Below are positions 33,424 to 42,093 of a stretch of 64,000 nt of DNA, in pieces. The stretch is from Azoamicus sp964498335 (GTDB lineage Bacteria > Pseudomonadota > Gammaproteobacteria > UBA6186 > Azoamicaceae). The stretch spans positions 223,953 through 287,952 of the forward strand of contig CAZCGL010000001.1 in assembly GCA_964498335.1 (NCBI GenBank), read 5' to 3'. Numbering within the stretch: position 1 is the first letter of the stretch; each line of letters starts with the position of its first letter. The position numbers were made by a program, and so were the translations under genes. Below the pieces are notes generated by a model. It was given only the letters and a program-made list of their open reading frames with translations, was not told where the DNA came from and did not search any database.

Positions 33424-33732
33424 TTAATCCTCGTTTATTTTTTTTATTATTATATCATATAAATTATATACTTTACTTAACTCTAATAAATTATGTGATA
33501 TGTTTAAAAATTTTATATTTTTTTTATTTTTTATTGAATAACGTATACTACTTATTATAAATAATAATACCGCGCTATTAGCATTTTGTAAATTTTTAAA
33601 ATCTATTTCTATTTTGTTTAAATATTTTATGCTTTCTTCTAACATATCTATTGTTTTCATTATATTATTTAGGCTAATATAACCGTTTATATATATTTTT
33701 TTATTATTTAATTTAATTTCTATATCATTCAT
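33424..33732 (-). CDS. mlaB: STAS-domain protein MlaB
   Basis: MlaB is the small cytoplasmic STAS subunit of the MlaFEDB phospholipid transporter. The 102 residues have a STAS-like layout: DFKNLQNANSAVLLFIISSIRYS resembles the helix after the phospho-site region (LSRVDSAGLALL). The call rests largely on position between mlaC and ibaG. It overlaps mlaC by eight bases. Confidence 0.82.
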   Translation of the reverse strand: MNDIEIKLNNKKIYINGYISLNNIMKTIDMLEESIKYLNKIEIDFKNLQNANSAVLLFIISSIRYSIKNKKNIKFLNISHNLLELSKVYNLYDIIIKKINED

Positions 33733-34300
33733 AAGTTGTTAGGTTAGATATTTTAATTTTTGAAATAGCAGCATCTAATCCATGTAATCGTATAATTTCA
33801 GAATATTGTGTTTTTAAACTTTTTAATATACTTATTCCTTCTATTATTATATCAAAAACTAACCAAGAATCGTTATTTTTAATTAATCTATATATTATAG
33901 ATACGTTTTTATTATTTTTTTTCATTATACTTGAAATTTGTGTTCTTTTTGATAATTCTATATTATTAGTGATTTTTGGCGCTATAAATTCTACTTCTGC
34001 ATCTATATAATGATAAACTGTTTTACTATATGTTTTTAACATTAATTTTTTCAATTCTTTTATAAATAAAATTTTTTCATCATGTGATGCGTCAAGCCAT
34101 TTTTTTTTGCCAGCTATCCATATGGAAATTTCATTAAAATCTACATATTTTTCCATAGTCTTTTCTAAAAAATCAGCATTTTCTTTTATTAAGGCCGGCT
34201 TGCATTCATTTATTATGTTTTTTATAAAATTAGATGGATTTTTATCATTAGAATATGCTAAATTTGTTATTAATAGTAGTATTAAAATTAATATTTTCAT
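33725..34300 (-). CDS. mlaC: Periplasmic phospholipid-binding protein MlaC
   Basis: MlaC shuttles phospholipids between the outer-membrane MlaA complex and inner-membrane MlaFEDB. The 191 residues start with a signal peptide (about 1-18, cleaved near AYS). The family features VDFNEISIWIAGKKKWLDAS and a C-terminal LVFDIIIEGISILKSLKTQYSEII correspond to the VxF...W and DvxveGvSl blocks of MlaC. mlaA is not in the window. Confidence 0.9.
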   Translation of the reverse strand: MKILILILLLITNLAYSNDKNPSNFIKNIINECKPALIKENADFLEKTMEKYVDFNEISIWIAGKKKWLDASHDEKILFIKELKKLMLKTYSKTVYHYIDAEVEFIAPKITNNIELSKRTQISSIMKKNNKNVSIIYRLIKNNDSWLVFDIIIEGISILKSLKTQYSEIIRLHGLDAAISKIKISNLTTYE

Positions 34301-34305
34301 TTTAT

Positions 34306-34767
34306 TTATTTATTGAAAGCTAGTTTAGATATAACTTCTTCTATTATTAATGCTTGCGTTGTTAATTTTACTATGTCGCCATTTTTTAAAAAGAAATCTT
34401 CATTACCAAGTTCAATTTGAATATAGCTATCTCCAAGTAAACTAATCATTAATATATTTATTGATGAATCTACTGGTATTTTTTTATAGTTATAATCTAT
34501 TAATAATTCAACTTGAGGGTAATATTCGTTTTCATCAGAATATTTTAATTCTATTTTATTTACAATACCTATTTTAACCCCACCTATTGTTACTTTTGCG
34601 TTTTTTTTGAGGTTTCCTATATTTTTAAATATAGCTGTTATAGAGTAAGTTTTTTCTTTTGTGTAAATGTTTTTAAAATCTGTTATTTTCGTTATTAATA
34701 GTAATAATGATATTATACCTAATATTACGAAAAGACCTACAAAAAATTCTATTTTATTTTTCATCAT
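34306..34767 (-). CDS. mlaD: MCE-domain protein MlaD
   Basis: MlaD is the hexameric substrate-binding ring on the periplasmic side of the transporter. The 153-residue product has one N-terminal membrane helix (about 6-26) and an MCE domain with YSITAIFKNIGNLKKNAKVTIGGVKIGIVNKI. The LLGDSYIQIELG block near 110 is typical. Start is one of two adjacent ATGs. Confidence 0.92.
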   Translation of the reverse strand: MMKNKIEFFVGLFVILGIISLLLLITKITDFKNIYTKEKTYSITAIFKNIGNLKKNAKVTIGGVKIGIVNKIELKYSDENEYYPQVELLIDYNYKKIPVDSSINILMISLLGDSYIQIELGNEDFFLKNGDIVKLTTQALIIEEVISKLAFNK

Positions 34768-34771
34768 GGTA

Positions 34772-35560
34772 TTACCAATTAAACATAATAGCTGTTAAAA
34801 AAAAATTAAAGCTTAATATTATGAATGATGAATAAACAACAGTGTTAGTTGTTGATAATGCTATTCCTTCATTAGTTGGTTTACTGTTTAATCCTTGATA
34901 TATGGCAGTCCAACTTATTATAAATCCGAATATTAAACTTTTTATTAAACTGTTTATTATATCTACTTTTATATCTATATTTTCTCTTACACTAGTCCAA
35001 AAAATATTACTATCTACATTTAACCATAATACGGTTGATATATAACTTCCGAATATTGATGTAACCATAAATATTAATGCTAGAATTAACATAGATAATA
35101 TACAAGCTAAAAATCGTGTAGATATTATTTTAATTATTGGATTTATTCCCATCATTTCCATAGCAGTTAATTGATCTGTGTTTTTCATTAAACATATTTC
35201 AGCTGTTAAAGAAGCACCAGTTCTGCCAGCAAATAATAAAGCATTAACAACCGGACCTAATTCACGTATTATTGTTAAAGCAGTCATTTGTCCTATTATT
35301 TCTTCTGTACCAAATTTTTTAAGTATATAATATCCCTGCAAACCAACAACCATACCTATAAATATTCCTGATATAAGAATTAAACCTAATGATAAAAAAC
35401 CTATAAAATACATATTTCTTAAAAAATTTTTTATATTTTTTTTTAAATTTGTTGTAGCGTATATAGTTTTTTTTAGTAAAATTGTAGCAACCCCTAGATC
35501 GCTAATCAGCTTTAATAATTTTTCTCCTATATTAGTTATAATTAAATAAATCTTTTTCAT
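34772..35560 (-). CDS. mlaE: Phospholipid transport permease MlaE
   Basis: MlaE is the membrane permease of the transporter. The 262 residues have about five hydrophobic segments and the family blocks SGIFIGMVVGLQGYYILKKFG, VVNALLFAGRTGASLTAEI and DQLTAMEMMGINP. Several upstream ATGs exist; I chose 35560, which fits the E. coli length and follows a GAGA-type site. The gene overlaps mlaF by 29 bases. Confidence 0.93.
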   Translation of the reverse strand: MKKIYLIITNIGEKLLKLISDLGVATILLKKTIYATTNLKKNIKNFLRNMYFIGFLSLGLILISGIFIGMVVGLQGYYILKKFGTEEIIGQMTALTIIRELGPVVNALLFAGRTGASLTAEICLMKNTDQLTAMEMMGINPIIKIISTRFLACILSMLILALIFMVTSIFGSYISTVLWLNVDSNIFWTSVRENIDIKVDIINSLIKSLIFGFIISWTAIYQGLNSKPTNEGIALSTTNTVVYSSFIILSFNFFLTAIMFNW

Positions 35561-36326
35561 ACGTCTCATCATTAAGAGTAATGTTTTTTTCATAGTTTAT
35601 TGTTTTATTAATAAAATATTGCGTAAATTCATTTTTACTTTTTTCTATTTGCATAGGAGTACCTTCATCTATAATACATTTATCATTTATTATATAAATA
35701 TAATCAGCTATGCTCATTGTTTCTGCGACATCATGAGACACTACTATTGTTGTAGTTTTTAATGATTTATTAAGTAATTTTATTAATCTCATTAATGTTG
35801 CCATAGATATTGGATCTTGACCAGAAAATGGTTCATCATACATAATTATACTTGGATCTAAAGCTATTGTACGAGCTAAGGCAGTTCTTTTGGCCATACC
35901 TATTGATAATTCTGATGGCATTAAATTATGAACATTTTTTAATCCAACTGATTGTAATTTCATTAAGACTAAATCTCTAATTAGTTTTTCTGATAAATTT
36001 GTATGTTCTCTTATTGGAAAAGCTATATTTTCATATACAGTTAAATCTGAAAATAAAGCTCCGTTTTGGAATAGAATTCCTAAGTCTTTTCTTATTTTAT
36101 ATAAGTCATTATCTGATAATTTAGATATATCATGATTTTTTATTTTTATTTTTCCACTTAAAGGATTTAATTGTTTACCTATTAATTTTAATAATGTTGT
36201 TTTTCCACATCCACTTGGTCCCATTAACGCTGTTATTTTATTTTCTTTTATATTTATAGATATATTATTAAATATGGTTTTATTACTGTGCTTAAAAAAT
36301 AAGTTTTCTATTTCTATTATTGACAT
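35532..36326 (-). CDS. mlaF: Phospholipid transport ATPase MlaF
   Basis: MlaF is the ABC ATPase that powers MlaFEDB. The 264 residues have Walker A GPSGCGKTT (36-44), the Q-loop FQNGALFSDLTV at about 86-97, Walker B IIMYDEPFSGQDP (160-172) and the H-loop VVSHD. The ABC signature reads LSIGM (140-144) instead of LSGGM, an unusual change at a nucleotide-contacting glycine. The C-terminal tail of about 20 residues overlaps mlaE. Confidence 0.94.
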   Translation of the reverse strand: MSIIEIENLFFKHSNKTIFNNISINIKENKITALMGPSGCGKTTLLKLIGKQLNPLSGKIKIKNHDISKLSDNDLYKIRKDLGILFQNGALFSDLTVYENIAFPIREHTNLSEKLIRDLVLMKLQSVGLKNVHNLMPSELSIGMAKRTALARTIALDPSIIMYDEPFSGQDPISMATLMRLIKLLNKSLKTTTIVVSHDVAETMSIADYIYIINDKCIIDEGTPMQIEKSKNEFTQYFINKTINYEKNITLNDETYEKDLFNYN

Positions 36327-36368
36327 AGATATTTGTTTATTATTTTATATTATTGTATTTTTTTAATG

Positions 36369-36442
36369 GGTGAATGATGGGAATTGAACCCACGACGACC
36401 GGAATCACAACCCGGGGCTCTACCGACTGAGCTACATTCACC
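36369..36442 (-). tRNA. tRNA-His(GTG)
   Basis: The acceptor GTGAATG/CATTCAC is extended by an encoded G-1 that faces C73, the histidine identity pair. The anticodon arm is CCGGG-TTGTGAT-TCCGG. CCA is not encoded. First of three minus-strand tRNAs with gaps of 13 and 5 bases. Confidence 0.96.
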
Positions 36443-36455
36443 ATGTTTTTTTTTT

Positions 36456-36529
36456 CGCGCTTGGCAGGAATCGAACCTGCAACCCCCGGCTTAGAAGGCC
36501 GGTGCTCTATCCAATTGAGCTACAAGCGC
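36456..36529 (-). tRNA. tRNA-Arg(TCT)
   Basis: The acceptor is GCGCTTG/CAAGCGC, the anticodon arm CCGGC-CTTCTAA-GCCGG and the T-arm GCAGG-TTCGATT-CCTGC. The discriminator is G and CCA is not encoded. It reads AGA, expected to be the main Arg codon in this AT-rich genome. Confidence 0.96.
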
Positions 36530-36534
36530 ATTTT

Positions 36535-36609
36535 TCGGGGCAGAGGGATTTGAACCCCCGATCCTCTGCTCCCAAAGCAGATACGTTAGCCAGACTACGC
36601 TATGCCCCG
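36535..36609 (-). tRNA. tRNA-Pro(TGG)
   Basis: The acceptor is CGGGGCA/TGCCCCG, with the C1-G72 pair typical of proline. The anticodon arm is TCTGC-TTTGGGA-GCAGA and the T-arm GGGGG-TTCAAAT-CCCTC. The discriminator is A and CCA is not encoded. Confidence 0.96.
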
Positions 36610-36661
36610 TTTGTATTATATAATAATACACATAATAATTTTTAAGGTCAAATTTTTTTTT

Positions 36662-37531
36662 ATGATAACTAAAATTTTTAACGGAAAATACTATTTTACA
36701 AAACTATTTAAAAAAATTAACTTTGAGATTTTTTTTTGTAATTTTTTTTTATCTAAAGTACTTTGTTTATCTATTTTTATTATAGGCAATAATTTTTCTA
36801 CTAATTTATATATTAAAAATAAAATATATTATTGTAATCTATCAGGTATAAAATTTATTATTTTTAAATTTTCTTGTAATGTAAAAATAAGTACACTATT
36901 AGTTATTTTAAAAATAATAAATTTAGATATATTAGTAAATGGTATTATTTTTCAATTACCTATAGTGAAAAAATTGAATAAATCTATATTATTTAATTCT
37001 ATATCTGCTAATAAAGATGTTGATTTATTAAATTCTTTTACTTTCGGTAGTTATTTGCTTGGATATTCTAATTTTATAATTCCTAGTACTGTAAAGTCAG
37101 TTTTGTTTTTATTAAAAAAACTTGAAATAAAATGTTTAGGATTAAAATGTGCTATTTTTGGCTTTTCTAATATTATAGGAAAACCATTAAGTTTTGAATT
37201 AAATTCTTTAGGTATTACTATTATTATTATTAGCAAATATGATTCTAATTTTCTAAATACTATTAAATCTTGTGATATTATAATTTCTGCTGTTGGTATT
37301 ACTAATTTTTTAAACACAAGTGATTTATCTGTTGGCTCTTTTTTAGTTGATATAGGCATAAATGAGAGTAATTATAATATTGCTTTTGGTGATTTTTTAA
37401 TTAATATTAATTCTAATTATGTTAATTTTATTACACCTGTTCCAGGTGGAATAGGACCTTTAACAGTTTATAATATTTTAAGTAATTTAATTAAAATTAG
37501 TTTAAATAAAAATTTTATAGATATGATATAA
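36662..37531 (+). CDS. folD: Methylenetetrahydrofolate dehydrogenase/cyclohydrolase FolD
   Basis: FolD interconverts 5,10-methylene- and 10-formyl-tetrahydrofolate, needed for formyl-Met initiation and purines. The 289 residues show the catalytic region TNLYIKNKIYYCNLSGI (Tyr...Lys), NGIIFQLPIVKKLN, GFSNIIGKPLSFEL in the NADP-binding fold, and PVPGGIGPLTV. The frame continues upstream into the antisense of tRNA-Pro, so ATG 36662 is the likely start. The protein is drifted but the signatures remain. Confidence 0.92.
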   Translation: MITKIFNGKYYFTKLFKKINFEIFFCNFFLSKVLCLSIFIIGNNFSTNLYIKNKIYYCNLSGIKFIIFKFSCNVKISTLLVILKIINLDILVNGIIFQLPIVKKLNKSILFNSISANKDVDLLNSFTFGSYLLGYSNFIIPSTVKSVLFLLKKLEIKCLGLKCAIFGFSNIIGKPLSFELNSLGITIIIISKYDSNFLNTIKSCDIIISAVGITNFLNTSDLSVGSFLVDIGINESNYNIAFGDFLININSNYVNFITPVPGGIGPLTVYNILSNLIKISLNKNFIDMI

Positions 37532-37555
37532 TATTTAATTTTAATAAGTTTTTTT

Positions 37556-38245
37556 ATGGCTGGACATAGTAAATGGTCAAACATTAAACATAGAAAACAA
37601 TCTAATGATTTAAAAAAGAGTAAACTGTTTTCAAAATTAGCAAATGATATAAGAAGTTCCGCTATAACTTCTAATAATGATTTTAATTCTAATTTAAAAT
37701 TAAAAAAAGCTATAGATAAAGCTTTAGCTAATAATATGAGCAAGGATGTCATAAATAATATAATATCTAATTTAGATCAACATTCAAATATTAAACATAT
37801 TTACGCTGCTGTAGGTGAAAATAGTAGCTCTATAATAATAGAATGTTTAGATAGTAATAAAAATAGAATAATTGGTGAACTTAGATGTATTTTAAATCAA
37901 AATAACGTAAACTTAGTTTCTTTTAAAACAATAGAATATACATATTTTAAGATTAATAAAATATTTTTAATTAATAATTACAACGATAGATTATTATTTT
38001 GTTTGTCATATAATATTATTTTAAATATTTATTCTGATTACTTTTTATGTTTAAATAATGATTTTTTAAAGAAGATAATACTTTTATTAAAACATTTGTA
38101 TATAAAAAATGAATGCTCACAAATTTTTTATCCTAAAAATATTATTATTTTGGATTCTGTGTTATATAACAAGTTTTTAAAAATGATTATAGAATTAAAA
38201 AAATTACAATATGTATCCGACGTTTTTTGTAATTTTAAAAAATAA
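37556..38245 (+). CDS. yebC: YebC/TACO1-family protein
   Basis: The family was annotated as a transcriptional regulator; more recent work links it to translation of difficult sequences. The 229 residues begin with the invariant MAGHSKWSNIKHRKQ and include a typical N-terminal three-helix domain. The C-terminal two-thirds are strongly drifted, with the usual RTxxEVR and NxGxxG blocks hard to see, so function may be reduced. It follows folD on the same strand. Confidence 0.88.
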   Translation: MAGHSKWSNIKHRKQSNDLKKSKLFSKLANDIRSSAITSNNDFNSNLKLKKAIDKALANNMSKDVINNIISNLDQHSNIKHIYAAVGENSSSIIIECLDSNKNRIIGELRCILNQNNVNLVSFKTIEYTYFKINKIFLINNYNDRLLFCLSYNIILNIYSDYFLCLNNDFLKKIILLLKHLYIKNECSQIFYPKNIIILDSVLYNKFLKMIIELKKLQYVSDVFCNFKK

Positions 38246-38337
38246 AATATAATATTATAATTTTTAATTGTTACTTATTGCTTTTATTATCATTATTATA
38301 TAATATTGATAAATAAAGCTTTATTATTATAGAATAA

Positions 38338-38410
38338 GGGTCGTTAGCTCAGACGGTAGAGCAGTGGACTTTTAATCCATTGGTCGTAGGTTCGATTCCT
38401 ACACGGCCTA
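38338..38410 (+). tRNA. tRNA-Lys(TTT)
   Basis: The acceptor GGGTCGT/ACGGCCT has G1-U72 and T4-G69 wobbles. The anticodon arm is GTGGA-CTTTTAA-TCCAT and the T-arm GTAGG-TTCGATT-CCTAC. The discriminator is A and CCA is not encoded. TATAAT at 38299-38304 could be its -10 element. Its last three bases overlap the dnaJ stop on the other strand. Confidence 0.96.
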
Positions 38411-39517
38411 TTTTATTTTTTTATTTATAAATTCTTTTATTAAATTTTCCCAATTATTTATTTTAGGTAGATTATTTTTTTTTGTAATATCTTCAAATTC
38501 TGTTAATAATTTTATTTGTTTTTCGTTTAAATCTATTGGTGTTTCTATTATTATTTTACAAAATAAATCACCATATAAATTACTTCTTAAATCTTTTATA
38601 CCTTTATTTTTTATTCTAAAAACTTTATTAGTTTGAGTTTCTTTTGGTATTTTTATTTTTATACTTCCTGTTAAACAAGGAATTTCTATTTCTCCACCTA
38701 AAACAGCTGTATTAAATGTTATAGGTACATCACAGTATAAATCTGAATCTTTTCTTGTGAAAATATCATGTTTTTTAATTTTTATTTGTATATATAAATC
38801 ACCGGCTGTTCCACCGTTTTTTCCTACTTCACCTTCTTCTTGTAACTTTATTTTATCATTATCATTTATTCCAGCAGGAATTTTAGCTGATATTGTTTTT
38901 TCAGATTTAACTCTACCCTTACCGTAACAATTAGTACATTGTTCTTTTATATAAGAACCTTGACCATTACATTTATCACATGTTTGTTGTATAGTTAAAA
39001 AACCTTTTTGTATTCTAATTTGACCATAACCATTACATTTATTACATTTAATAAAAGAATTTTTATCTTTAGCGCCAGATCCATCGCATTTTTCACAACT
39101 TATATGTGTATTTATTTTAAATGTAGCTTGTAATCCATTAGCTGCATCTTCTAAATCTATTTTTAAAATATGTAATAAATCATTTCCTCTTTGTGAATGC
39201 GAATTATTTTGTTCGCCAAATATATCACCAAATATATCACCAAATATATCAGTAAAATGTGAAGTTGTATTAGAGTTTGAGTATGATGTATTATTGAATC
39301 CTGAATGACCATATTGATCATATACTTGTCTTTTATTTGGGTCAGATAAAATTTCATAAGCTTCACCAACTTTTTTAAAGTCTTCCTCTGCTTTTTTATC
39401 GCCTGGATTCCTATCTGGATGATATTTCATCGCCATTTTTTTATAAGCTTTTTTGACTTCCATGTCTGTAGCGGTTCTATCTATACCCAAAACTTTATAA
39501 TAATCGTCTTTATTCAT
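38408..39517 (-). CDS. dnaJ: Chaperone DnaJ (Hsp40)
   Basis: DnaJ delivers unfolded proteins to DnaK and stimulates its ATPase. The 369-residue product has a J domain with HPDRNPGDKKAEEDFK (HPD at about 33-35) and a Gly/Phe-type region containing three copies of DIFG. Four CxxCxGxG zinc repeats (CEKCDGSG, CNKCNGYG, CDKCNGQG, CTNCYGKG) and the C-terminal client domains follow. It is last in grpE-dnaK-dnaJ. Its TAG stop overlaps tRNA-Lys antisense. Confidence 0.97.
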   Translation of the reverse strand: MNKDDYYKVLGIDRTATDMEVKKAYKKMAMKYHPDRNPGDKKAEEDFKKVGEAYEILSDPNKRQVYDQYGHSGFNNTSYSNSNTTSHFTDIFGDIFGDIFGEQNNSHSQRGNDLLHILKIDLEDAANGLQATFKINTHISCEKCDGSGAKDKNSFIKCNKCNGYGQIRIQKGFLTIQQTCDKCNGQGSYIKEQCTNCYGKGRVKSEKTISAKIPAGINDNDKIKLQEEGEVGKNGGTAGDLYIQIKIKKHDIFTRKDSDLYCDVPITFNTAVLGGEIEIPCLTGSIKIKIPKETQTNKVFRIKNKGIKDLRSNLYGDLFCKIIIETPIDLNEKQIKLLTEFEDITKKNNLPKINNWENLIKEFINKKIK

Positions 39518-39538
39518 TAAAAATTTTTAATATTTAAT

Positions 39539-41479
39539 TTATTTTTTGTTATCTTTAACTTCTTCATAATCCGCATCAACAACGTTTTCTTCATGATTTT
39601 TTTCTTTTTTGTTATTTGAGTTTGTATTATCGTTATCTGTGTTATTGTCGTTATTATCAGATTGTGAAGTATTTTGATGTAATTCAGTTATAGAGTTATT
39701 TAATTCAATTATTTTTTGTTCTATTGCGTCTTTATTATCACTTTGTAATAAATCTTTTAATTCTTTTATTACTTTTTCGATTTTATTTTTATGTTCAACA
39801 TTTATTTTTTCACCTAGACTTTCTATTGTTTTCTGCGCAGCATGTATTTCACTATCAGCTTTATTTTTAATAGATACTAATTCATCAAATTTTTTATCTA
39901 TTTCTGCATTAATTTCTGCATCTTTAATCATTTTTTTAATTTCATCATCCGATAATCCACTTGAAGCTTTTATCACCATATTTTGTTCTTTATTTGTTGA
40001 TAAATTTTTAGCAGATACTTTCAAAATTCCGTTCGAATCTATATCAAAAGCAACTTCTATTTGAGGAATTCCTCGTGGCGCTTGTGGTATGTCAGTTAAA
40101 TCAAATTGACCTAATAATTTATTAGCAGAAGCTTGCTTTCGTTCACCTTGAAATACCCTTATTGTTACAGCCGGTTGATTATCCGTGGCGGTTGAGAATA
40201 CTTGTTTTTTACTAGTAGGTATGGTTGTATTTTTATCTATTAATTTAGTCATTACTCCACCCATAGTTTCTAAACCTAATGATAATGGTGTTACATCTAA
40301 TAATAATACATCTTTTATTTCACCAGATAACACACCGCCTTGTATTGCAGCGCCTATAGCTACAGCTTCGTCAGGATTTATATTTTTCTTTATGTCTTTT
40401 TTAAAGAAATTTTTAACAGCTTCTTCTACTTTAGGCATTCTTGTTTGTCCGCCAACTAAAATAATAGTATTTATGTCTGTTATATCTTTTTTTGAATCTT
40501 GAATTGCTATTCTACATGGCTCTAAAGTTTGTTCTATTAGATGTTCAACTAATGATTCTAATTTTGCTCTTGTTAGTTCTATATTTAAATGTTTTGGGCC
40601 ACTTGAATCTGCTGTTATGTAAGGTAAGTTTATTTCTGCTATATCTTTAGATGATAATTCAATTTTAGCTTTTTCTGATGCTTCTTTTAATCTTTGAAGT
40701 GCAATAGAATCATTTTTTAAATCTATACCAGTGTTTGATTTAAATTCTTTAATTAAATAATCTATAATGCATGTATCGAAATCTTCTCCACCTAAAAAGG
40801 TATTTCCATTTGTTGATAATACCTCAAATTGTTGATCACCTTCTATGTCAGATATTTCTATTATTGAAATATCAAAAGTTCCGCCACCTAAATCATATAC
40901 AGCTATTATTGAATCACCTTTTTTCTTATCTAATCCATATGCTAAAGCGGCTGCAGTTGGTTCGTTTATTATTCTCTTTACGTCTAGTCCAGCTATTTTT
41001 CCAGCATCTTTTGTAGCTTGTCTTTGTGAATCATTAAAATAAGCTGGAACTGTTACAACTGCTGAAGATACTTTTTTGCCTAAATAATCTTCTGCTGTTT
41101 TTTTCATCTTAATTAAAATTTCTGCTGAAATTTCTTGTGGAGAAATATTTTTACTTCCAATTTTTACCCATGCATCACCATTTGTTGATTCAATAATATC
41201 GTATGGAACTGTAGTTTTATTTTTTTGAACTATTGAATCATTATATTTTCTTCCTATTAATCTTTTAATAGCAAATAATGTGTTTTTAGGGTTTGATATT
41301 CTTTGGTTTTTAGCTACTTGACCAACTAATTTTTTATCATTTTTTACATAAGCTACTATTGATGGGGTTGTTCTAGCACCTTCATTATTTTCTATAACTT
41401 TAGGTTGCCCGTTTTCAAGAATAGCAACACAAGAATTCGTTGTACCTAGATCTATACCTATTGTTATTTCTTTTGACAT
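39539..41479 (-). CDS. dnaK: Chaperone DnaK (Hsp70)
   Basis: DnaK is the central Hsp70 chaperone. At 646 residues it is full length, starting EITIGIDLGTTNSCVAI. The nucleotide-binding domain has IAVYDLGGGTFDISI and IILVGGQTRMP. The DVTPLSLGLETMGG linker leads into the peptide-binding domain. The C-terminal lid ends in an Asn/Asp-rich tail followed by EEVKDNKK. It lies between grpE and dnaJ, 12 and 21 bases away. Confidence 0.98.
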   Translation of the reverse strand: MSKEITIGIDLGTTNSCVAILENGQPKVIENNEGARTTPSIVAYVKNDKKLVGQVAKNQRISNPKNTLFAIKRLIGRKYNDSIVQKNKTTVPYDIIESTNGDAWVKIGSKNISPQEISAEILIKMKKTAEDYLGKKVSSAVVTVPAYFNDSQRQATKDAGKIAGLDVKRIINEPTAAALAYGLDKKKGDSIIAVYDLGGGTFDISIIEISDIEGDQQFEVLSTNGNTFLGGEDFDTCIIDYLIKEFKSNTGIDLKNDSIALQRLKEASEKAKIELSSKDIAEINLPYITADSSGPKHLNIELTRAKLESLVEHLIEQTLEPCRIAIQDSKKDITDINTIILVGGQTRMPKVEEAVKNFFKKDIKKNINPDEAVAIGAAIQGGVLSGEIKDVLLLDVTPLSLGLETMGGVMTKLIDKNTTIPTSKKQVFSTATDNQPAVTIRVFQGERKQASANKLLGQFDLTDIPQAPRGIPQIEVAFDIDSNGILKVSAKNLSTNKEQNMVIKASSGLSDDEIKKMIKDAEINAEIDKKFDELVSIKNKADSEIHAAQKTIESLGEKINVEHKNKIEKVIKELKDLLQSDNKDAIEQKIIELNNSITELHQNTSQSDNNDNNTDNDNTNSNNKKEKNHEENVVDADYEEVKDNKK

Positions 41480-41491
41480 TTTTTTTTCCTT

Positions 41492-42010
41492 TTAATATTT
41501 TCTTTTTATTACTGAAACTTTTGCATATCTTAATACTCTATCATTTAGAATATACCCATTTTGTAAAACAGTTTTAATTATGTCATCATCTTCTGTATTA
41601 TCTTTATATTCTACTGAAACAACTTCATGTTTAGAACTATCTAATTTTTCATTTATATCTATTAACATTTTCTTTAAATGATATTTATCTAAAATATTTA
41701 ATAACATTTTATATATTAATATTATTCCATCCGTATTTATTAATTTGTCTTCGCCACTTGTTTTCAAACATAACTCAAAACTATCTAGTAATGGTATAAA
41801 ATCAAATAATATTTCTTGTAAAGCAAAATTAGATATATTTAATATTTCTTTATCTGTTCTTTTTTTAAAATTTTCTATTTCTGCTTTACATCTTAAATAA
41901 GATTCCCAATTATTTTTTGCTTCTATATTTAATTTTTCTTTTTCTAGAATTAATGATTCTATTTTTTCATTTAATTCTTGATCTGTATTATTTAATTTAT
42001 TTTCTTCCAT
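41492..42010 (-). CDS. grpE: Nucleotide exchange factor GrpE
   Basis: GrpE releases ADP from DnaK. The 172 residues have a long N-terminal coiled-coil helix, with RCKAEIENFKKRTDKEI as the family dimerisation segment, and a C-terminal beta-wing with SSKHEVVSVEY and TVLQNGYILNDRVLRYAKVSV. It is the first gene of the heat-shock operon, directly behind a sigma-32-like promoter. Confidence 0.95.
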   Translation of the reverse strand: MEENKLNNTDQELNEKIESLILEKEKLNIEAKNNWESYLRCKAEIENFKKRTDKEILNISNFALQEILFDFIPLLDSFELCLKTSGEDKLINTDGIILIYKMLLNILDKYHLKKMLIDINEKLDSSKHEVVSVEYKDNTEDDDIIKTVLQNGYILNDRVLRYAKVSVIKRKY

Positions 42011-42041
42011 ATTTAAAATAATTTTTGAAATTTGTATTAAT

Positions 42042-42069
42042 GGTGGGGATTAAATTTTTCTATTCAAGT
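42042..42069 (-). promoter_or_regulatory. Sigma-32 (RpoH) type heat-shock promoter of grpE-dnaK-dnaJ
   Basis: On the minus strand CTTGAA (42069-42064) is followed after 14 bases by CCCCACCA (42049-42042), 31 bases before the grpE start. This matches the RpoH consensus CTTGAA-N13-15-CCCCATnT closely. The CCCC run stands out in a nearly pure AT background. It implies that rpoH is kept elsewhere in the genome. Confidence 0.8.
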
Positions 42070-42093
42070 ATTGAAAGTTTTTTTTTTAATTTA

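Noticed and set aside
36602..36661. Longer folD frame beginning at 36602
   Set aside because: The extension is encoded by the complement of tRNA-Pro and adds no FolD homology; ATG 36662 fits the family.
39208..39252. Triple 12-base tandem repeat in dnaJ
   Set aside because: It encodes DIFG repeats in the Gly/Phe region, a normal feature of DnaJ, and not a separate element.
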